Assembly: GCA_036504075.1 (NCBI GenBank)
Contig: DASXVX010000033.1
Span: 1-64,000 of the forward strand
Reading direction: 5' to 3'
DNA: 64,000 bases
Source of the DNA: DASXVX01 sp036504075
GTDB lineage: Bacteria; Bacillota; Sulfobacillia; Symbiobacteriales; Symbiobacteriaceae
The notes under the pieces were generated by a model. The model saw only the letters and a list, made by a program, of their open reading frames with translations. It was not told the origin of the DNA and did no database searches. The translations under genes were made by a program, and so were the position numbers. Shown here piece by piece: positions 35,762 to 44,118 of the stretch. Each line of letters opens with the position of its first letter. Position 1 is the stretch's first letter.

Positions 35762-37723
35762 CTATTCCACCTTGGGGTAATCCGCAATGGCCCGTTCGGG
35801 CTCGGGGTCCATGTTGACGTAAAACGGGATGATCGTCATGAGGATACCTTCGCTGTAGCGGAGCTCCCGTAATAGTTGGTCGGCGGTGCCGTTGTGCAGG
35901 TACGCGTCGAACGGATCGTTGGTTGCAATCACCGGCACCAGCAGGTTCACCAGCGTCCGGGGGTTTCGCTTGTGCAGTTCGTCCAGGTACTTGCGCAGCG
36001 GCGGGACAACCGTGCGGTACGGCGACTCCAGCACGGTGAGCAGCACGCCTTTATGCCGCGCCACATCCCATTTGCGGGCGATTTTCTGACCCTGTTCCGG
36101 GTCGACGGCCACGTAGACGGCGGAGATGTCGTCGGAGATTTGCCGGGCGACTTTCATCACGTGGTCGATCACCGGACTCAAGCCGCCGATGGTCACCACC
36201 ACTCTCATCCGGCGGGCGTCGTCGAGCATCAGATGCTCGTCCCGCAGAGAATCTACCCGCTCCCGAAAGCGGATGTAGTAATTGTGGATGTAGTAAAAGT
36301 ATCCCACCAGCACGGGAATGACGATGGTGACGATCCAGGCGCCCATGGTGAACTTGGCGAGGGTGATCACGACCAGAGCGACGCCCGAAAGCAAAGCGCC
36401 GAGGCCATTGATGAAAATGGACCAGGCGTGGCGCCCCAGCGACTCGCCCGCGCGGGCGGAGATTTTTACCCAGTGGACCACCATGCCGCTCTGGCTCAGC
36501 GTAAAGGCCAGAAAGACGCCGATGGCGTACAGCGGCAGCAGGTGGTGCACGCTGCCCCGGAAGGCCACGACCAGCACGGAGGCCAGAAAAGCCAGCAGGT
36601 AGACGCCGCCGGTCAGCACCAGCGTATCGCCCCGGCTGGCCAGCTTTCTGGGCAGGAATTCGTCCCGTCCGATCAGGCCGGCCAGCCGCGGAAAGTCGGC
36701 GTAGGCCGTGTTGGCCGCCAGCAGCAGAATCAGCATGGTCGTCGCCTGCACGATAAAGTAGACCGCCCCGTTGCCGAAGACCACGTGGGCAATCTGGGAG
36801 AGCAGCGTCTCATCGTGCTTCGGCAGCACGTTGAAGCCGTACGCCAGGAGTGTCACGCCGCCAAACATCGTGTAGAGAATGGTCCGTTCCCAGTTCATGG
36901 TCTTGATCGCGTGAACGGCCTCTGGCGGCTTGAATGCCTGCACGCCGTTGGAGACCGCCTCAATGCCGGAGAGTGCGGTGCACCCGGAAGCAAACGCCCG
37001 CAGCAGCATGAACATGGTGACGCCGCCGGTAAGCGACCGGAAACCCGGACCGCCCAGCCCAAAGCCGGCCGTCCAGGGCGCCGCGGGATGCCAGCTGCCG
37101 GTCAACGCCTTGAAGGCGCCCGCGGCGATCATGAGAAACATGGCAACGATAAAGCTGTAAGTCGGGATCGCAAAGACCGAGCCAGACTCCTTGACGCCCC
37201 GCAAGTTGACCCAGGCGATGAACCAGATTGCGGTCAGGCAGAGAGCCACCTCGTGCCCCTGCAAGGCCGGTACGGCAGAGGCAATGGCCGCAATGCCCGA
37301 GGCGGTGGAGACGGCCACGGTCAGCACGTAGTCTACCAGCAACGCGGCCCCGGCCACCAGCCCGGGCACGATGCCCAGGTTGTCTTTGGAAACAATGTAG
37401 GAGCCGCCGCCGCCCGGATACGCATGAATGGTCTGGCTATAGGAGGCGGCCACAATAAAGACCAGCATGATAATCGCCAGGCCAACGGAAAGTGAGTACG
37501 CGCTGGCCGCCGCCCCCGCTACCGCCAGCACCAGCAAAATCTCTTCGGTCGCGTAGGCGACAGATGAAATTGCGTCCGCCGAAAAAACCGCCAGTCCGGT
37601 AAAGACACCCAACCGCTCATGATGGGCCTGATCTGTGCGCTTCGGCGCCCCGAAGATAAACCGTTTGAACCGTCTCACGTAAACGTGCGACGGATATCGC
37701 TTTTTCGAGCCCTCGTTGGCCAT
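35762..37723 (-). CDS. KimA-like potassium transporter (APC superfamily)
   Basis: A 653-residue protein with twelve membrane helices and a ~150-residue cytoplasmic C-terminal domain, the layout of KimA (YdaO), an H+-coupled K+ importer. Motifs: FSADAISSVAYATEEILLVL, YPGGGGSYIVSKDNLGI, ASGCTALSGIEAVSNGVQAF and an AADYFRL-like ANTAYADFPRLAGLIGRDEF. ATG 37723 has CCGGAGGTGCGGGC upstream. In Bacillus its mRNA is under c-di-AMP riboswitch control; the short leader here shows no such structure. The C-terminal domain may bind c-di-AMP, inferred from the family. Confidence 0.85.
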   Translation of the reverse strand: MANEGSKKRYPSHVYVRRFKRFIFGAPKRTDQAHHERLGVFTGLAVFSADAISSVAYATEEILLVLAVAGAAASAYSLSVGLAIIMLVFIVAASYSQTIHAYPGGGGSYIVSKDNLGIVPGLVAGAALLVDYVLTVAVSTASGIAAIASAVPALQGHEVALCLTAIWFIAWVNLRGVKESGSVFAIPTYSFIVAMFLMIAAGAFKALTGSWHPAAPWTAGFGLGGPGFRSLTGGVTMFMLLRAFASGCTALSGIEAVSNGVQAFKPPEAVHAIKTMNWERTILYTMFGGVTLLAYGFNVLPKHDETLLSQIAHVVFGNGAVYFIVQATTMLILLLAANTAYADFPRLAGLIGRDEFLPRKLASRGDTLVLTGGVYLLAFLASVLVVAFRGSVHHLLPLYAIGVFLAFTLSQSGMVVHWVKISARAGESLGRHAWSIFINGLGALLSGVALVVITLAKFTMGAWIVTIVIPVLVGYFYYIHNYYIRFRERVDSLRDEHLMLDDARRMRVVVTIGGLSPVIDHVMKVARQISDDISAVYVAVDPEQGQKIARKWDVARHKGVLLTVLESPYRTVVPPLRKYLDELHKRNPRTLVNLLVPVIATNDPFDAYLHNGTADQLLRELRYSEGILMTIIPFYVNMDPEPERAIADYPKVE

Positions 37724-37837
37724 GCCCGCACCTCCGGCAGTTAGTATGCACGGCTTTGGGCATCTCCGCTCCGCGACTGACGCCGCGAAAATCAGGCGCC
37801 GGAGATTATCCTCCGGCGCCCCATTCGTTCAACTGAC

Positions 37838-38110
37838 TCAAAGCATAAAGTGAGTCGCCACCAACCTGGTGCCCAACGTCCCCTCCAGCTTCCGCCAGAT
37901 TTCGCTCTCCGTGTTGATTGACGTCCCCATCTCCACGAAGGTGATGTTGACATATGAAAACGCCGCCCCGGGGTCGAACCGCAATCCGGTCACGCCGGTT
38001 TCCGTGCGGCAGGAGGGTCAGGTGTAGCCCGGTTCCACCTGCGTCTCGTAAAACCGGGTGAACAGCCGCCCCCAGTCTTCGTCGAACACCGTCGCAAGCC
38101 ACCTCCGTAC
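37838..38110 (-). pseudogene. Degraded coding fragment
   Basis: Pieces of protein-like sequence appear in changing minus-strand frames: RWLATVFDEDWGRLFTRFYE then VEPGYT before a stop at 38019-38021. Another frame continues FDPGAAFSYVNITFVEMGTS then INTESEIWRKLEGTLGTRLV to a stop at 37838. Frame changes and stops indicate decay. Family not recognised. Confidence 0.4.
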
Positions 38111-38181
38111 CCGTTGCGGTTTCCCCCGGGGGAGAGTTAGTTGTCAGAAGTTTCAAACCATTCTGACTGACGATAAAAGTA

Positions 38182-38213
38182 TCCCCGGCATCCGCACGAG
38201 CGGAGACCGGGGA
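38182..38213 (-). terminator. Terminator-like hairpin
   Basis: CCCCGGcatCCGC / GCGGagaCCGGGG with ATACTTTTATCG after it on the minus strand, downstream of the hydrolase gene at 38264. Confidence 0.55.
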
Positions 38214-38263
38214 CTGCCATACGCCAGGAGATAACCGCCGGCCCAGGTCACGGTGCAGCGGTG

Positions 38264-39439
38264 TCACTCTCCCTGGTTTTCGGTCGGATGGTCGAGTTGG
38301 AATGTGATCCAGTTGGCGATGAAGTCCACTGCCAGACCCATGTTGCCGACCTGGCAGTGGTTCTGAGCCTGCTCCGCTTCTGTGAAAATGCGCCCCGTCA
38401 CCGAAGCGGCGCCGGTGAGCATCTGCATCTGCTGGTGAAACTGCGAAAGCGGAATGAAGTGGTCGCGGCTGCCCGCCATCAGGAGCACATGTTGCTTCAC
38501 CAGGGGCGAGACATTGGCCGTCTGGAAGCCGGCCGCCTTTTGGAAAAACTCGTAAGGCGAGGCCGCACCGAAGACGTGCATGCCCTGCTGGATGCCCCAC
38601 TCGATCACCGGGCTCTCCCGCATGGCCCGGCGAGCCGCTGCTTTCACCAGGCCGGTCGCCCGCAGGCGAAGCGCGAGCCGGAGCAAGGCCCGTTGGACCG
38701 GACCCAGCATCTTCAACGCGGTGTCCAGGAAATCGGCCAGAACGTCGAAAGCGACGACCCGCCTGACCCGCGGCTCAAAGGCGGCCGCCCGCAGGGCCAG
38801 ACACCCGCCCAGCGAGATCCCGACCAGTGTGACGTCGTCCAGCCCGTAATAATCCAGCACCGCCGCAACGGGGCGATGCCAGTCCAGCGTCATGGGCATC
38901 CGGTGCAGTTCCAGGGCACCGCCCTGCCCAGGCCCTTCAAAGGCGATGACGTCGTAGCCGCGGTCCCGCAGCGCCGCCAGAATGGGCACAAACTCTTCTA
39001 TGTACGAGTCGAAGCCGCCGAAAGTGACCACTGTCCCCCTGGACGCTGCGGCCCGGAACCGGAGAATCGGCAGAAAACCACCTTCGTACGGCACCTGATC
39101 CCGCTCGTACAAGCGTGAGCCGTACGCCTCGGCCACGAGGGCGAGAAACCGGCGGTAAGCCGGCGCCTTGTCCGGGTCGCCCGCCGGCATGAAGAACTCG
39201 GCGGAGCGGAGATAGAAGGCCCCCTTCAACGTCTGGCCCCCGGCCAGTGCCTCTTCGGACAGCGCCAGAAACTCCCGCTTCCAGTCGGCGTAATTCTGGA
39301 TAGCGGGTGCCACCCGGCGCAGGTCGGCAAGGGCGGAGTCACCCATCCAACTGACCGAGCGGTTCATCTGAAAGTTGAGACTCACGTCGTCGTGCAGGTG
39401 ATAGTACCCTACCGGAGACTGCAGCGCTTCATGCGTCAT
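38264..39439 (-). CDS. Alpha/beta hydrolase, FrsA/dihydropseudooxynicotine-hydrolase-like
   Basis: A 391-residue hydrolase with an N-terminal helical cap region (about residues 1-130) before the catalytic core. Triad candidates: serine in VGISLGGCLAL, aspartate in AGSRDHFIPLS and histidine in AQNHCQVGN. GGFDSYIEEFVP supplies the oxyanion region. ATG 39439 overlaps the TetR stop (ATGA), so the pair is translationally coupled. Substrate unknown; the TetR regulator probably senses it. Confidence 0.83.
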   Translation of the reverse strand: MTHEALQSPVGYYHLHDDVSLNFQMNRSVSWMGDSALADLRRVAPAIQNYADWKREFLALSEEALAGGQTLKGAFYLRSAEFFMPAGDPDKAPAYRRFLALVAEAYGSRLYERDQVPYEGGFLPILRFRAAASRGTVVTFGGFDSYIEEFVPILAALRDRGYDVIAFEGPGQGGALELHRMPMTLDWHRPVAAVLDYYGLDDVTLVGISLGGCLALRAAAFEPRVRRVVAFDVLADFLDTALKMLGPVQRALLRLALRLRATGLVKAAARRAMRESPVIEWGIQQGMHVFGAASPYEFFQKAAGFQTANVSPLVKQHVLLMAGSRDHFIPLSQFHQQMQMLTGAASVTGRIFTEAEQAQNHCQVGNMGLAVDFIANWITFQLDHPTENQGE

Positions 39440-40035
39440 GTAGTCATGCCTCCCAGACTGTGCAAAATCAGATCGATCAGACCTTCACGGGCGGCGGCCA
39501 GTTCGGCGGCGGAGAGCGCCCCATCATGGAGCTTCCACATCAGCGGCATAAAGAAGAACAGTTGAGACAGGCTGGCGACCATGGCCAGCCCGGGATTCAG
39601 GTCCTGGCGGAAAATCCCCTGCTCGATCCCGCTTTGGATCACCTGCGTCAGGTCCAGCGGCCACGCATCGAGGCTGACGGGGAAGACCCGGTTGGCCGTC
39701 TCCCAGCCGGAAACCGCTTCCCAAAGCATGATGCGAATGAAGTCCGGCCGGCGGACGCAGGAGTCGAAGTAGGCACCGGTTGCCTCCCGGACTGCACGTA
39801 CCGGATCGCCTCGGTCGATGGGCGGCAATGCGGCCGCCACCTCGACCAGCACTGTGCGGACCACTTCGGCGTACAGGCCATCCTTGTCGCCAAAGTAGGC
39901 GTAGATCATCCGCTTGTTGGTGTCGCTCCGGGCGGCAATCTGATCCACCCGGGAACCAGCGAGCCCTTTGACAGCAAATTCCCCCCGTGCGGCGTCCAGA
40001 ATGCGCCGCCGGGTTTGTTCCGCGTCTCTCTCCAT
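39436..40035 (-). CDS. TetR family transcriptional regulator
   Basis: A 199-residue repressor. The N-terminal helix-turn-helix reads TRRRILDAARGEFAVKGLAG then SRVDQIAARSDTNKRMIYAY and FGDKDGLY, canonical for the family. The C-terminal ligand domain is divergent. ATG 40035 has GAGAAGGTG upstream. It is first in a two-gene operon with the hydrolase, with a palindrome in the promoter region that it likely binds. Confidence 0.9.
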   Translation of the reverse strand: MERDAEQTRRRILDAARGEFAVKGLAGSRVDQIAARSDTNKRMIYAYFGDKDGLYAEVVRTVLVEVAAALPPIDRGDPVRAVREATGAYFDSCVRRPDFIRIMLWEAVSGWETANRVFPVSLDAWPLDLTQVIQSGIEQGIFRQDLNPGLAMVASLSQLFFFMPLMWKLHDGALSAAELAAAREGLIDLILHSLGGMTT

Positions 40036-40055
40036 CCGTGCACCTTCTCTGTGTA

Positions 40056-40075
40056 GTAACTAACTAGTTATATAC
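40056..40075. promoter_or_regulatory. Candidate TetR operator
   Basis: gtaactaactagttatatac: a 20-bp imperfect palindrome (8 of 10 positions match) with perfect core TAACTAGTTA (40061-40070), 21-40 bases upstream of the TetR start. Confidence 0.6.
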
Positions 40076-40099
40076 ATCAAATGAGACACGATGTCAACA

Positions 40100-40142
40100 G
40101 CCGCAAGCACCCTCCTATTGTAAATAGGAAGGCGCTTGCGGC
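40100..40142. terminator. Hairpin between tetR and the PLD-like gene
   Basis: GCCGCAAGC...CCTATT / AATAGG...GCTTGCGGC with loop gta. It lies 20 bases downstream of the PLD-like gene (-); T-runs are weak. Confidence 0.55.
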
Positions 40143-40161
40143 TTCATGTTCGGACAGGCTC

Positions 40162-41256
40162 CTAAAAGCGGAACGTCAACTGCACCGACCGGAGCTTCGG
40201 GTCCTGGAGGAGCTTTTGCAGTTCCTCCACGCTCCGTTCGTCTTCCGGGAGAATGGTCAGCACCCGATACTCAAGGCCACTCTCCTCCAAAATGGTGTCG
40301 CTCACCGTTTCGGCGAGAATCCGGGTCGCCTGCTGGTCGATCCAGGCTTCTGCCGAAAGCCCCTGCGAGTCCGCCGCCGGCAGCAGCCGCCCGAGCCACA
40401 GTTCCAGGTCCGCCCGAGCCCGGCCCAACTGCTCCTTCAGCGCCGATTTGGCCTCCGGCGAGTTCAGGTGCTCCAGCAGTTGGCGTTGCTTCGTGCCGAA
40501 AAGCCGCGGCCAATCCTGCTCCAGGAACTGGCGGGGCACCAAATAGTAGCCGTTCCACTCCAGGCCCTGTTCGCCCAAGGCCTGTTCCAGGTCATCTTTC
40601 GCTTTGACCAACTCGTCGAGCCGGTAAAACTGAAACTCCACCGGCCGGCTGACCGGGCCGAAGAGCTCGCCCGTAACGCCGAACTCCCGGGGGTCCAGGC
40701 GCCGGGTCCGCCGGGTGCCCCGGACGCTCACCCGGACGAACGCCCCGAGCCGGGCGATCTCCTCGCTGAGTGCCCGGGCCTGCCGCCGGGCGGTGAGCCA
40801 CTTGGCCAGCCGGGCCGCCTCTGTCCGGTCGATCGGATGGGCAGCGCTCCACCAGGCGTTGAGTTCCTCCAGCACGCCAGTCGCCTCGTCCAGGAGGACG
40901 CCGCAGTGCAGCGGGCCATCGAGGCCGTTCATGGTCAGCGGGGCGCTGGAGACCAGCGCCGGACCCTGCGGTGCCACTGCGTATACAGAGGCCGCCAACC
41001 CCGGCAGGCTGCGGATTTCGCAGCCGGGCAGGGCCGCCAGCGCCTTGAGCGCCTTCGGCTCCACGCTGCCCTCATCGCTCCGGGACGGCGAGAGGTCGGT
41101 CAGCACCCGGACGCGGGCGCCTTCCCGCTGCAGGTGCGGCAGAAACAGCGCCACCGTCTCGGTCTCCAGGCGCGGCGTGGCGATCCAAATCTCGGTCCAC
41201 GGGCCCCGGAACATGGCGCCGAGGGCCGGACGGTGAAACTGGACGGTCTGGGTCAT
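40162..41256 (-). CDS. PLD-like protein lacking the catalytic HxK motif
   Basis: A 364-residue protein. Residues 15-150 follow the pattern of a phospholipase D-like domain: VRVLTDLSPS, LKALAALPGCEIRSLPG, then ALVSSAPLTMNGLDGPLHCG and LNAWWSAAHPID, matching the usual GSANLT..GL..N.E segment. The position where active members have HxK reads AASVYAV, so catalysis is unlikely. The rest is helical and coiled-coil prone. It lies 81 bases downstream of a DNA methyltransferase gene on the same strand, so a restriction or DNA-binding link is possible. Confidence 0.55.
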   Translation of the reverse strand: MTQTVQFHRPALGAMFRGPWTEIWIATPRLETETVALFLPHLQREGARVRVLTDLSPSRSDEGSVEPKALKALAALPGCEIRSLPGLAASVYAVAPQGPALVSSAPLTMNGLDGPLHCGVLLDEATGVLEELNAWWSAAHPIDRTEAARLAKWLTARRQARALSEEIARLGAFVRVSVRGTRRTRRLDPREFGVTGELFGPVSRPVEFQFYRLDELVKAKDDLEQALGEQGLEWNGYYLVPRQFLEQDWPRLFGTKQRQLLEHLNSPEAKSALKEQLGRARADLELWLGRLLPAADSQGLSAEAWIDQQATRILAETVSDTILEESGLEYRVLTILPEDERSVEELQKLLQDPKLRSVQLTFRF

Positions 41257-41337
41257 GGCGCTGTCCTCCCCTGCCTGGGACCTGAACCGGTTTCGCCTTC
41301 GCGAATCCCTTCGGAACCGGTATTAGACGACAGCGGC

Positions 41338-42120
41338 TCAGGCTCCTGCCGCCGCCGTGACCTGACCGTCGGCCGGCTTGCGGTTTTCGCGAATCGCCCG
41401 CATGTTTTCGGTCGCCAGCTTGCAGTAGCCGGGGTCCATATCGACGCCGACCCACCGGCGACCCAGGAGTTCCGCCGCCTGGCAGGTGGTGCCGCTGCCC
41501 ATGAAGGGATCCAGCACCAGGTCGTTCTTGTAGGTATACAGCTTAATCAGCCGGCTGGGCAGTTCCATGGGGAAAGGCGCCGGGTGGCCCACTTTCCGGG
41601 CGCTGACCGTCGGGAAATCCCAGATGGATTTGGTCATCGCCACGAACTCCTCGGAGACAAGGTCTGTCTCGCCCTTATGCCCCATGGCCCAGTCGCCCTT
41701 TGAGAAGATGAGGATATACTCGTGGACGTCACGCAGTGTGGGGTTGGACGGACGGCACCAGGAGCCCCACGCCGTGGAGACCCCCACGCTGGCGCCCTTG
41801 TTCCAGATGACCTCGCCCCGCATGTTGAAGCCCAGGTTGTTCATTTGCAGCGTAATGTAGCTGTGCAGCGGCAGGTAAGGCTTGCGGTCCACCCCCGCCA
41901 CGTTGATGGCGATGCGCCCGCCGGGGGCCATCACCCGGTAGCATTCCTTCCAGACCGCCTCCAGCAGGGCCAGGTACTCATCCAGCGGCAGGGAGTCGCC
42001 GTGGGTGGCGTAAGCCTTGCCCACGTTATAGGGCGGCGATGTGACCACGAGATCCACCACCCCGTCGGGGATGAAGCTCAGGTCGCGGCTGTCCCGGTTG
42101 TAAAGCTGGTTGTCGTACAT
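41338..42120 (-). CDS. DNA methyltransferase (TSPPY type, amino-methylating)
   Basis: A 260-residue beta-class methyltransferase. Catalytic motif IV is VVTSPPYNVGKAY; motif I is LVLDPFMGSGTTCQAAELLG near the C-terminus followed by RRWVGVDMDPGYCKLA, the order of beta-class enzymes. TSPPY is typical of N4-cytosine or N6-adenine methylation. ATG 42120 is a strong candidate; GAGGGCT lies upstream. Three phased TGGCGCGT words precede it. No classical endonuclease gene is adjacent, so it is orphan or paired with the PLD-like gene. Recognition sequence unknown. Confidence 0.88.
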   Translation of the reverse strand: MYDNQLYNRDSRDLSFIPDGVVDLVVTSPPYNVGKAYATHGDSLPLDEYLALLEAVWKECYRVMAPGGRIAINVAGVDRKPYLPLHSYITLQMNNLGFNMRGEVIWNKGASVGVSTAWGSWCRPSNPTLRDVHEYILIFSKGDWAMGHKGETDLVSEEFVAMTKSIWDFPTVSARKVGHPAPFPMELPSRLIKLYTYKNDLVLDPFMGSGTTCQAAELLGRRWVGVDMDPGYCKLATENMRAIRENRKPADGQVTAAAGA

Positions 42121-42194
42121 GAATAGCCCTCCAGTGTCGGTTGTGTGCCCTCAGGATGATATTCGCGCCCCTGCGCAGTTATCCTCCTAAACTA

Positions 42195-42242
42195 TGGCGC
42201 GTCGCGCACGTTTTTGGCGCGTTAAGCCAGTCAATGGCGCGT
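42195..42242. repeat. Three TGGCGCGT direct repeats with exact 20-bp spacing
   Basis: TGGCGCGT starts at 42195, 42215 and 42235. The 20-bp period equals about two helical turns, so a protein could bind all on one face. They lie 75-122 bases upstream of the methyltransferase start, where a controller would act. Confidence 0.65.
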
Positions 42243-42288
42243 ATGACGATAGAGTTCGCGTGCGGCGCGCGGATTCCTCCTGATGAAC

Positions 42289-42321
42289 GCGAAAAATCCC
42301 CCGGAATTGTTCCCGGAGGAT
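42289..42321 (-). terminator. Terminator of the anti-sigma gene
   Basis: AAAATCCCCCGG / CCCGGAGGATTTT hairpin 22 bases beyond the stop of the anti-sigma gene. Confidence 0.7.
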
Positions 42322-42342
42322 TTTCCCAAGCTGAATCAATTG

Positions 42343-43461
42343 CTACCGGGGCGCCAGGGCGGGCACGAAGCGGACGAGCCGCTCGCCCCGGGAGCCGGTG
42401 CCGAAGACCCGCCAGACCGGCTGCAGGTAAATCGCCTGGTCGTTGGGCGTCCGGGCGTAGCCCAGGTCGGCCTGAGTAAAGATACCGCCGCCCCGCTCCC
42501 GGGCTTTGGCGATGGCCTCCGTCGGGGCGGTCACCGCGTAGTTGCCGGAGACCTGCTCACCCGTCTGGGCGTAAGCTTCCAGGCTGAACACCCGGTACCG
42601 GTCGGTCATCCGAATGACGGTGCGGGCGTTCACCACGGGCAGCCCGCCCACCGCCGGCGTGTAAATGACCGTATAGATGTGCTTGAAATTCTCCCGGGCG
42701 CCTTCGAAAATCGCCGGCTCCAGCCCCGGCACCGGCAGCGCCGCCCGCACCAGGAAAGCCTGAGCCGCCTGTCGCACGGCTGTTTCATCCAGCACCACCG
42801 GCTGGTCCTTCGGCGAACCTGCCGCCTTGTCTTCGAAAATCACGTACCCCTCGCCACTCATGGTGAGCGTGCGGGCGCCTTCCGTAACTCTGAAGCCGTT
42901 CGCCGTGGTCTCCGGCGGGCGACTGAAGTCCATGCCCTGGGCAATGCGGCTGAACTGGGCGTTGTCGGGACGGCTCGACAACTGGTAGACCGCAACGCCA
43001 TTCAAGTTCAGGCCCGCCAATGTCGCCGGCCCCGGCTCCCCGGGCAACAGCTTCTGGTCGGGCAGGGCGAAATTGGGCAGGTCCTCACGTCCGACCTTGC
43101 GCACATCGGCGTTGCCGGTGGACGGCTTTTCGGCCGTCAGCGTGGGCGTCGGTCCGCCCGGAACGGTGGGAACCGGATTCGTCGCCGGCCACATATTGAG
43201 CCCCACTGCCAGCACAGCGGCGGCGGCCGCCACGGCGACCGACGAGTACATGAACGCTGGGCGGCGGTACCAGGGGGCCATGGTGCGACGGGCTTCCGCC
43301 ATGAGCTGACGGCGCAGTTGCGCCTTGAACTCCGGCCGGTGCGGCACGTCCACGGCGAGCGTTTCGTCAAGCAAGTCCGTGACTTGCTCCAGCGCCCGGC
43401 GTTCACCGGAAGCCACGCTCTGCTCCTGAATCACTTCTCGGATATCCTGGGCTTTGGTCAT
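42343..43461 (-). CDS. Membrane-bound anti-sigma-type protein
   Basis: A 372-residue protein with a cytoplasmic N-terminus of ~65 residues, one transmembrane helix (YSSVAVAAAAAVLAVGLNMW) and a large outer domain with proline-rich linker (PVPTVPGGPTPT). The start ATG overlaps the sigma stop (ATGA), and such coupling is typical of ECF sigma/anti-sigma pairs. No HxxxCxxC zinc motif is seen, so it is not a ZAS type. It is expected to hold the upstream sigma factor until an outer stress is sensed; inferred from context. Confidence 0.7.
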   Translation of the reverse strand: MTKAQDIREVIQEQSVASGERRALEQVTDLLDETLAVDVPHRPEFKAQLRRQLMAEARRTMAPWYRRPAFMYSSVAVAAAAAVLAVGLNMWPATNPVPTVPGGPTPTLTAEKPSTGNADVRKVGREDLPNFALPDQKLLPGEPGPATLAGLNLNGVAVYQLSSRPDNAQFSRIAQGMDFSRPPETTANGFRVTEGARTLTMSGEGYVIFEDKAAGSPKDQPVVLDETAVRQAAQAFLVRAALPVPGLEPAIFEGARENFKHIYTVIYTPAVGGLPVVNARTVIRMTDRYRVFSLEAYAQTGEQVSGNYAVTAPTEAIAKARERGGGIFTQADLGYARTPNDQAIYLQPVWRVFGTGSRGERLVRFVPALAPR

Positions 43462-44060
43462 GGTCGAACCCCACTTTCCGTCAGCTTCCCTCTGAGGCCG
43501 CCCAGCGCCCGGAACATGAGCGCTTTCACGGCCCCTTCCGTCTTGCCGATGGTCTGCGCGATCTCCTTGAGCCGGAGCCCGCCGGAGAACCGGAGCAAAA
43601 TCACATCTTGCTGGTCAGGGGAGAGGGTCTGGATGGCCCGGGCCACCGCCTGTTGGTCGTCCATGCGCAGGGCCGCCTCCTCCGGGCCAATCCCCGTCGC
43701 CGGCAGTTGCAGCCCTTCGTCCAGGGGTGCGGTCGGGCGGCGGGCCCGGAAATAGTCGGTCACCACGTTTGCCGCGATGCGGTAAAGCCAGGCCACAAAA
43801 GGCTGACCGGTATACTTGTAATGCTGGATGTTCGCCAGGGCCTTCATGAAGGTCTCGGAGGTCAGGTCTTCAGCCGCCTGACGGTCACCAGCTTTCCGAT
43901 AGATGTACGCATAGATTTTGCCAAAGTAGATGTCATACAGTTGGCCGAACGCTTCCGGATCACGTTTGGCCTGCTCTACGAGCCACGCTTCGTCTGTAGC
44001 TTTATCTGTACTTTCCAAAGGGCGATGCGTAAGGGGTCCCTCCAGTCGGTCGCCGGGCAT
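43458..44060 (-). CDS. ECF RNA polymerase sigma factor
   Basis: A 200-residue sigma-70 family factor with regions 2 and 4 only. Region 2: FGQLYDIYFGKIYAYIYRKA, AAEDLTSETFMKAL, WLYRIAANVVTDYFR. Region 4: LSPDQQDVILLRFSGGLRLK followed by EIAQTIGKTEGAVKALMFRA. ATG 44060 has GAGGGG upstream; longer N-terminal extensions look non-coding. It probably directs its own operon, including the anti-sigma gene, from the promoter at 44081-44107. Confidence 0.88.
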   Translation of the reverse strand: MPGDRLEGPLTHRPLESTDKATDEAWLVEQAKRDPEAFGQLYDIYFGKIYAYIYRKAGDRQAAEDLTSETFMKALANIQHYKYTGQPFVAWLYRIAANVVTDYFRARRPTAPLDEGLQLPATGIGPEEAALRMDDQQAVARAIQTLSPDQQDVILLRFSGGLRLKEIAQTIGKTEGAVKALMFRALGGLRGKLTESGVRP

Positions 44061-44080
44061 CCGGCGGCCCCTCGATTCAC

Positions 44081-44107
44081 TTAACGGGATATCTCCCGAA
44101 AGGTTAC
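44081..44107 (-). promoter_or_regulatory. Candidate ECF-type autoregulated promoter
   Basis: On the minus strand GTAACC (44107-44102), a 15-base spacer and CGTTAA (44086-44081). AAC-containing -35 and CGT-type -10 elements are usual for ECF promoters. It lies about 20 bases before the sigma gene. Confidence 0.5.
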
Positions 44108-44118
44108 GCGCAAATTTT

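Noticed and set aside
35876..37495. 539-codon plus-strand frame opposite the KimA-like gene
   Set aside because: Shadow frame rich in Gln/His/Gly; the minus-strand protein is clearly real.
37724..37837. Possible c-di-AMP riboswitch before the KimA-like gene
   Set aside because: The leader is short and lacks the conserved ydaO-motif elements; only a hairpin is present.
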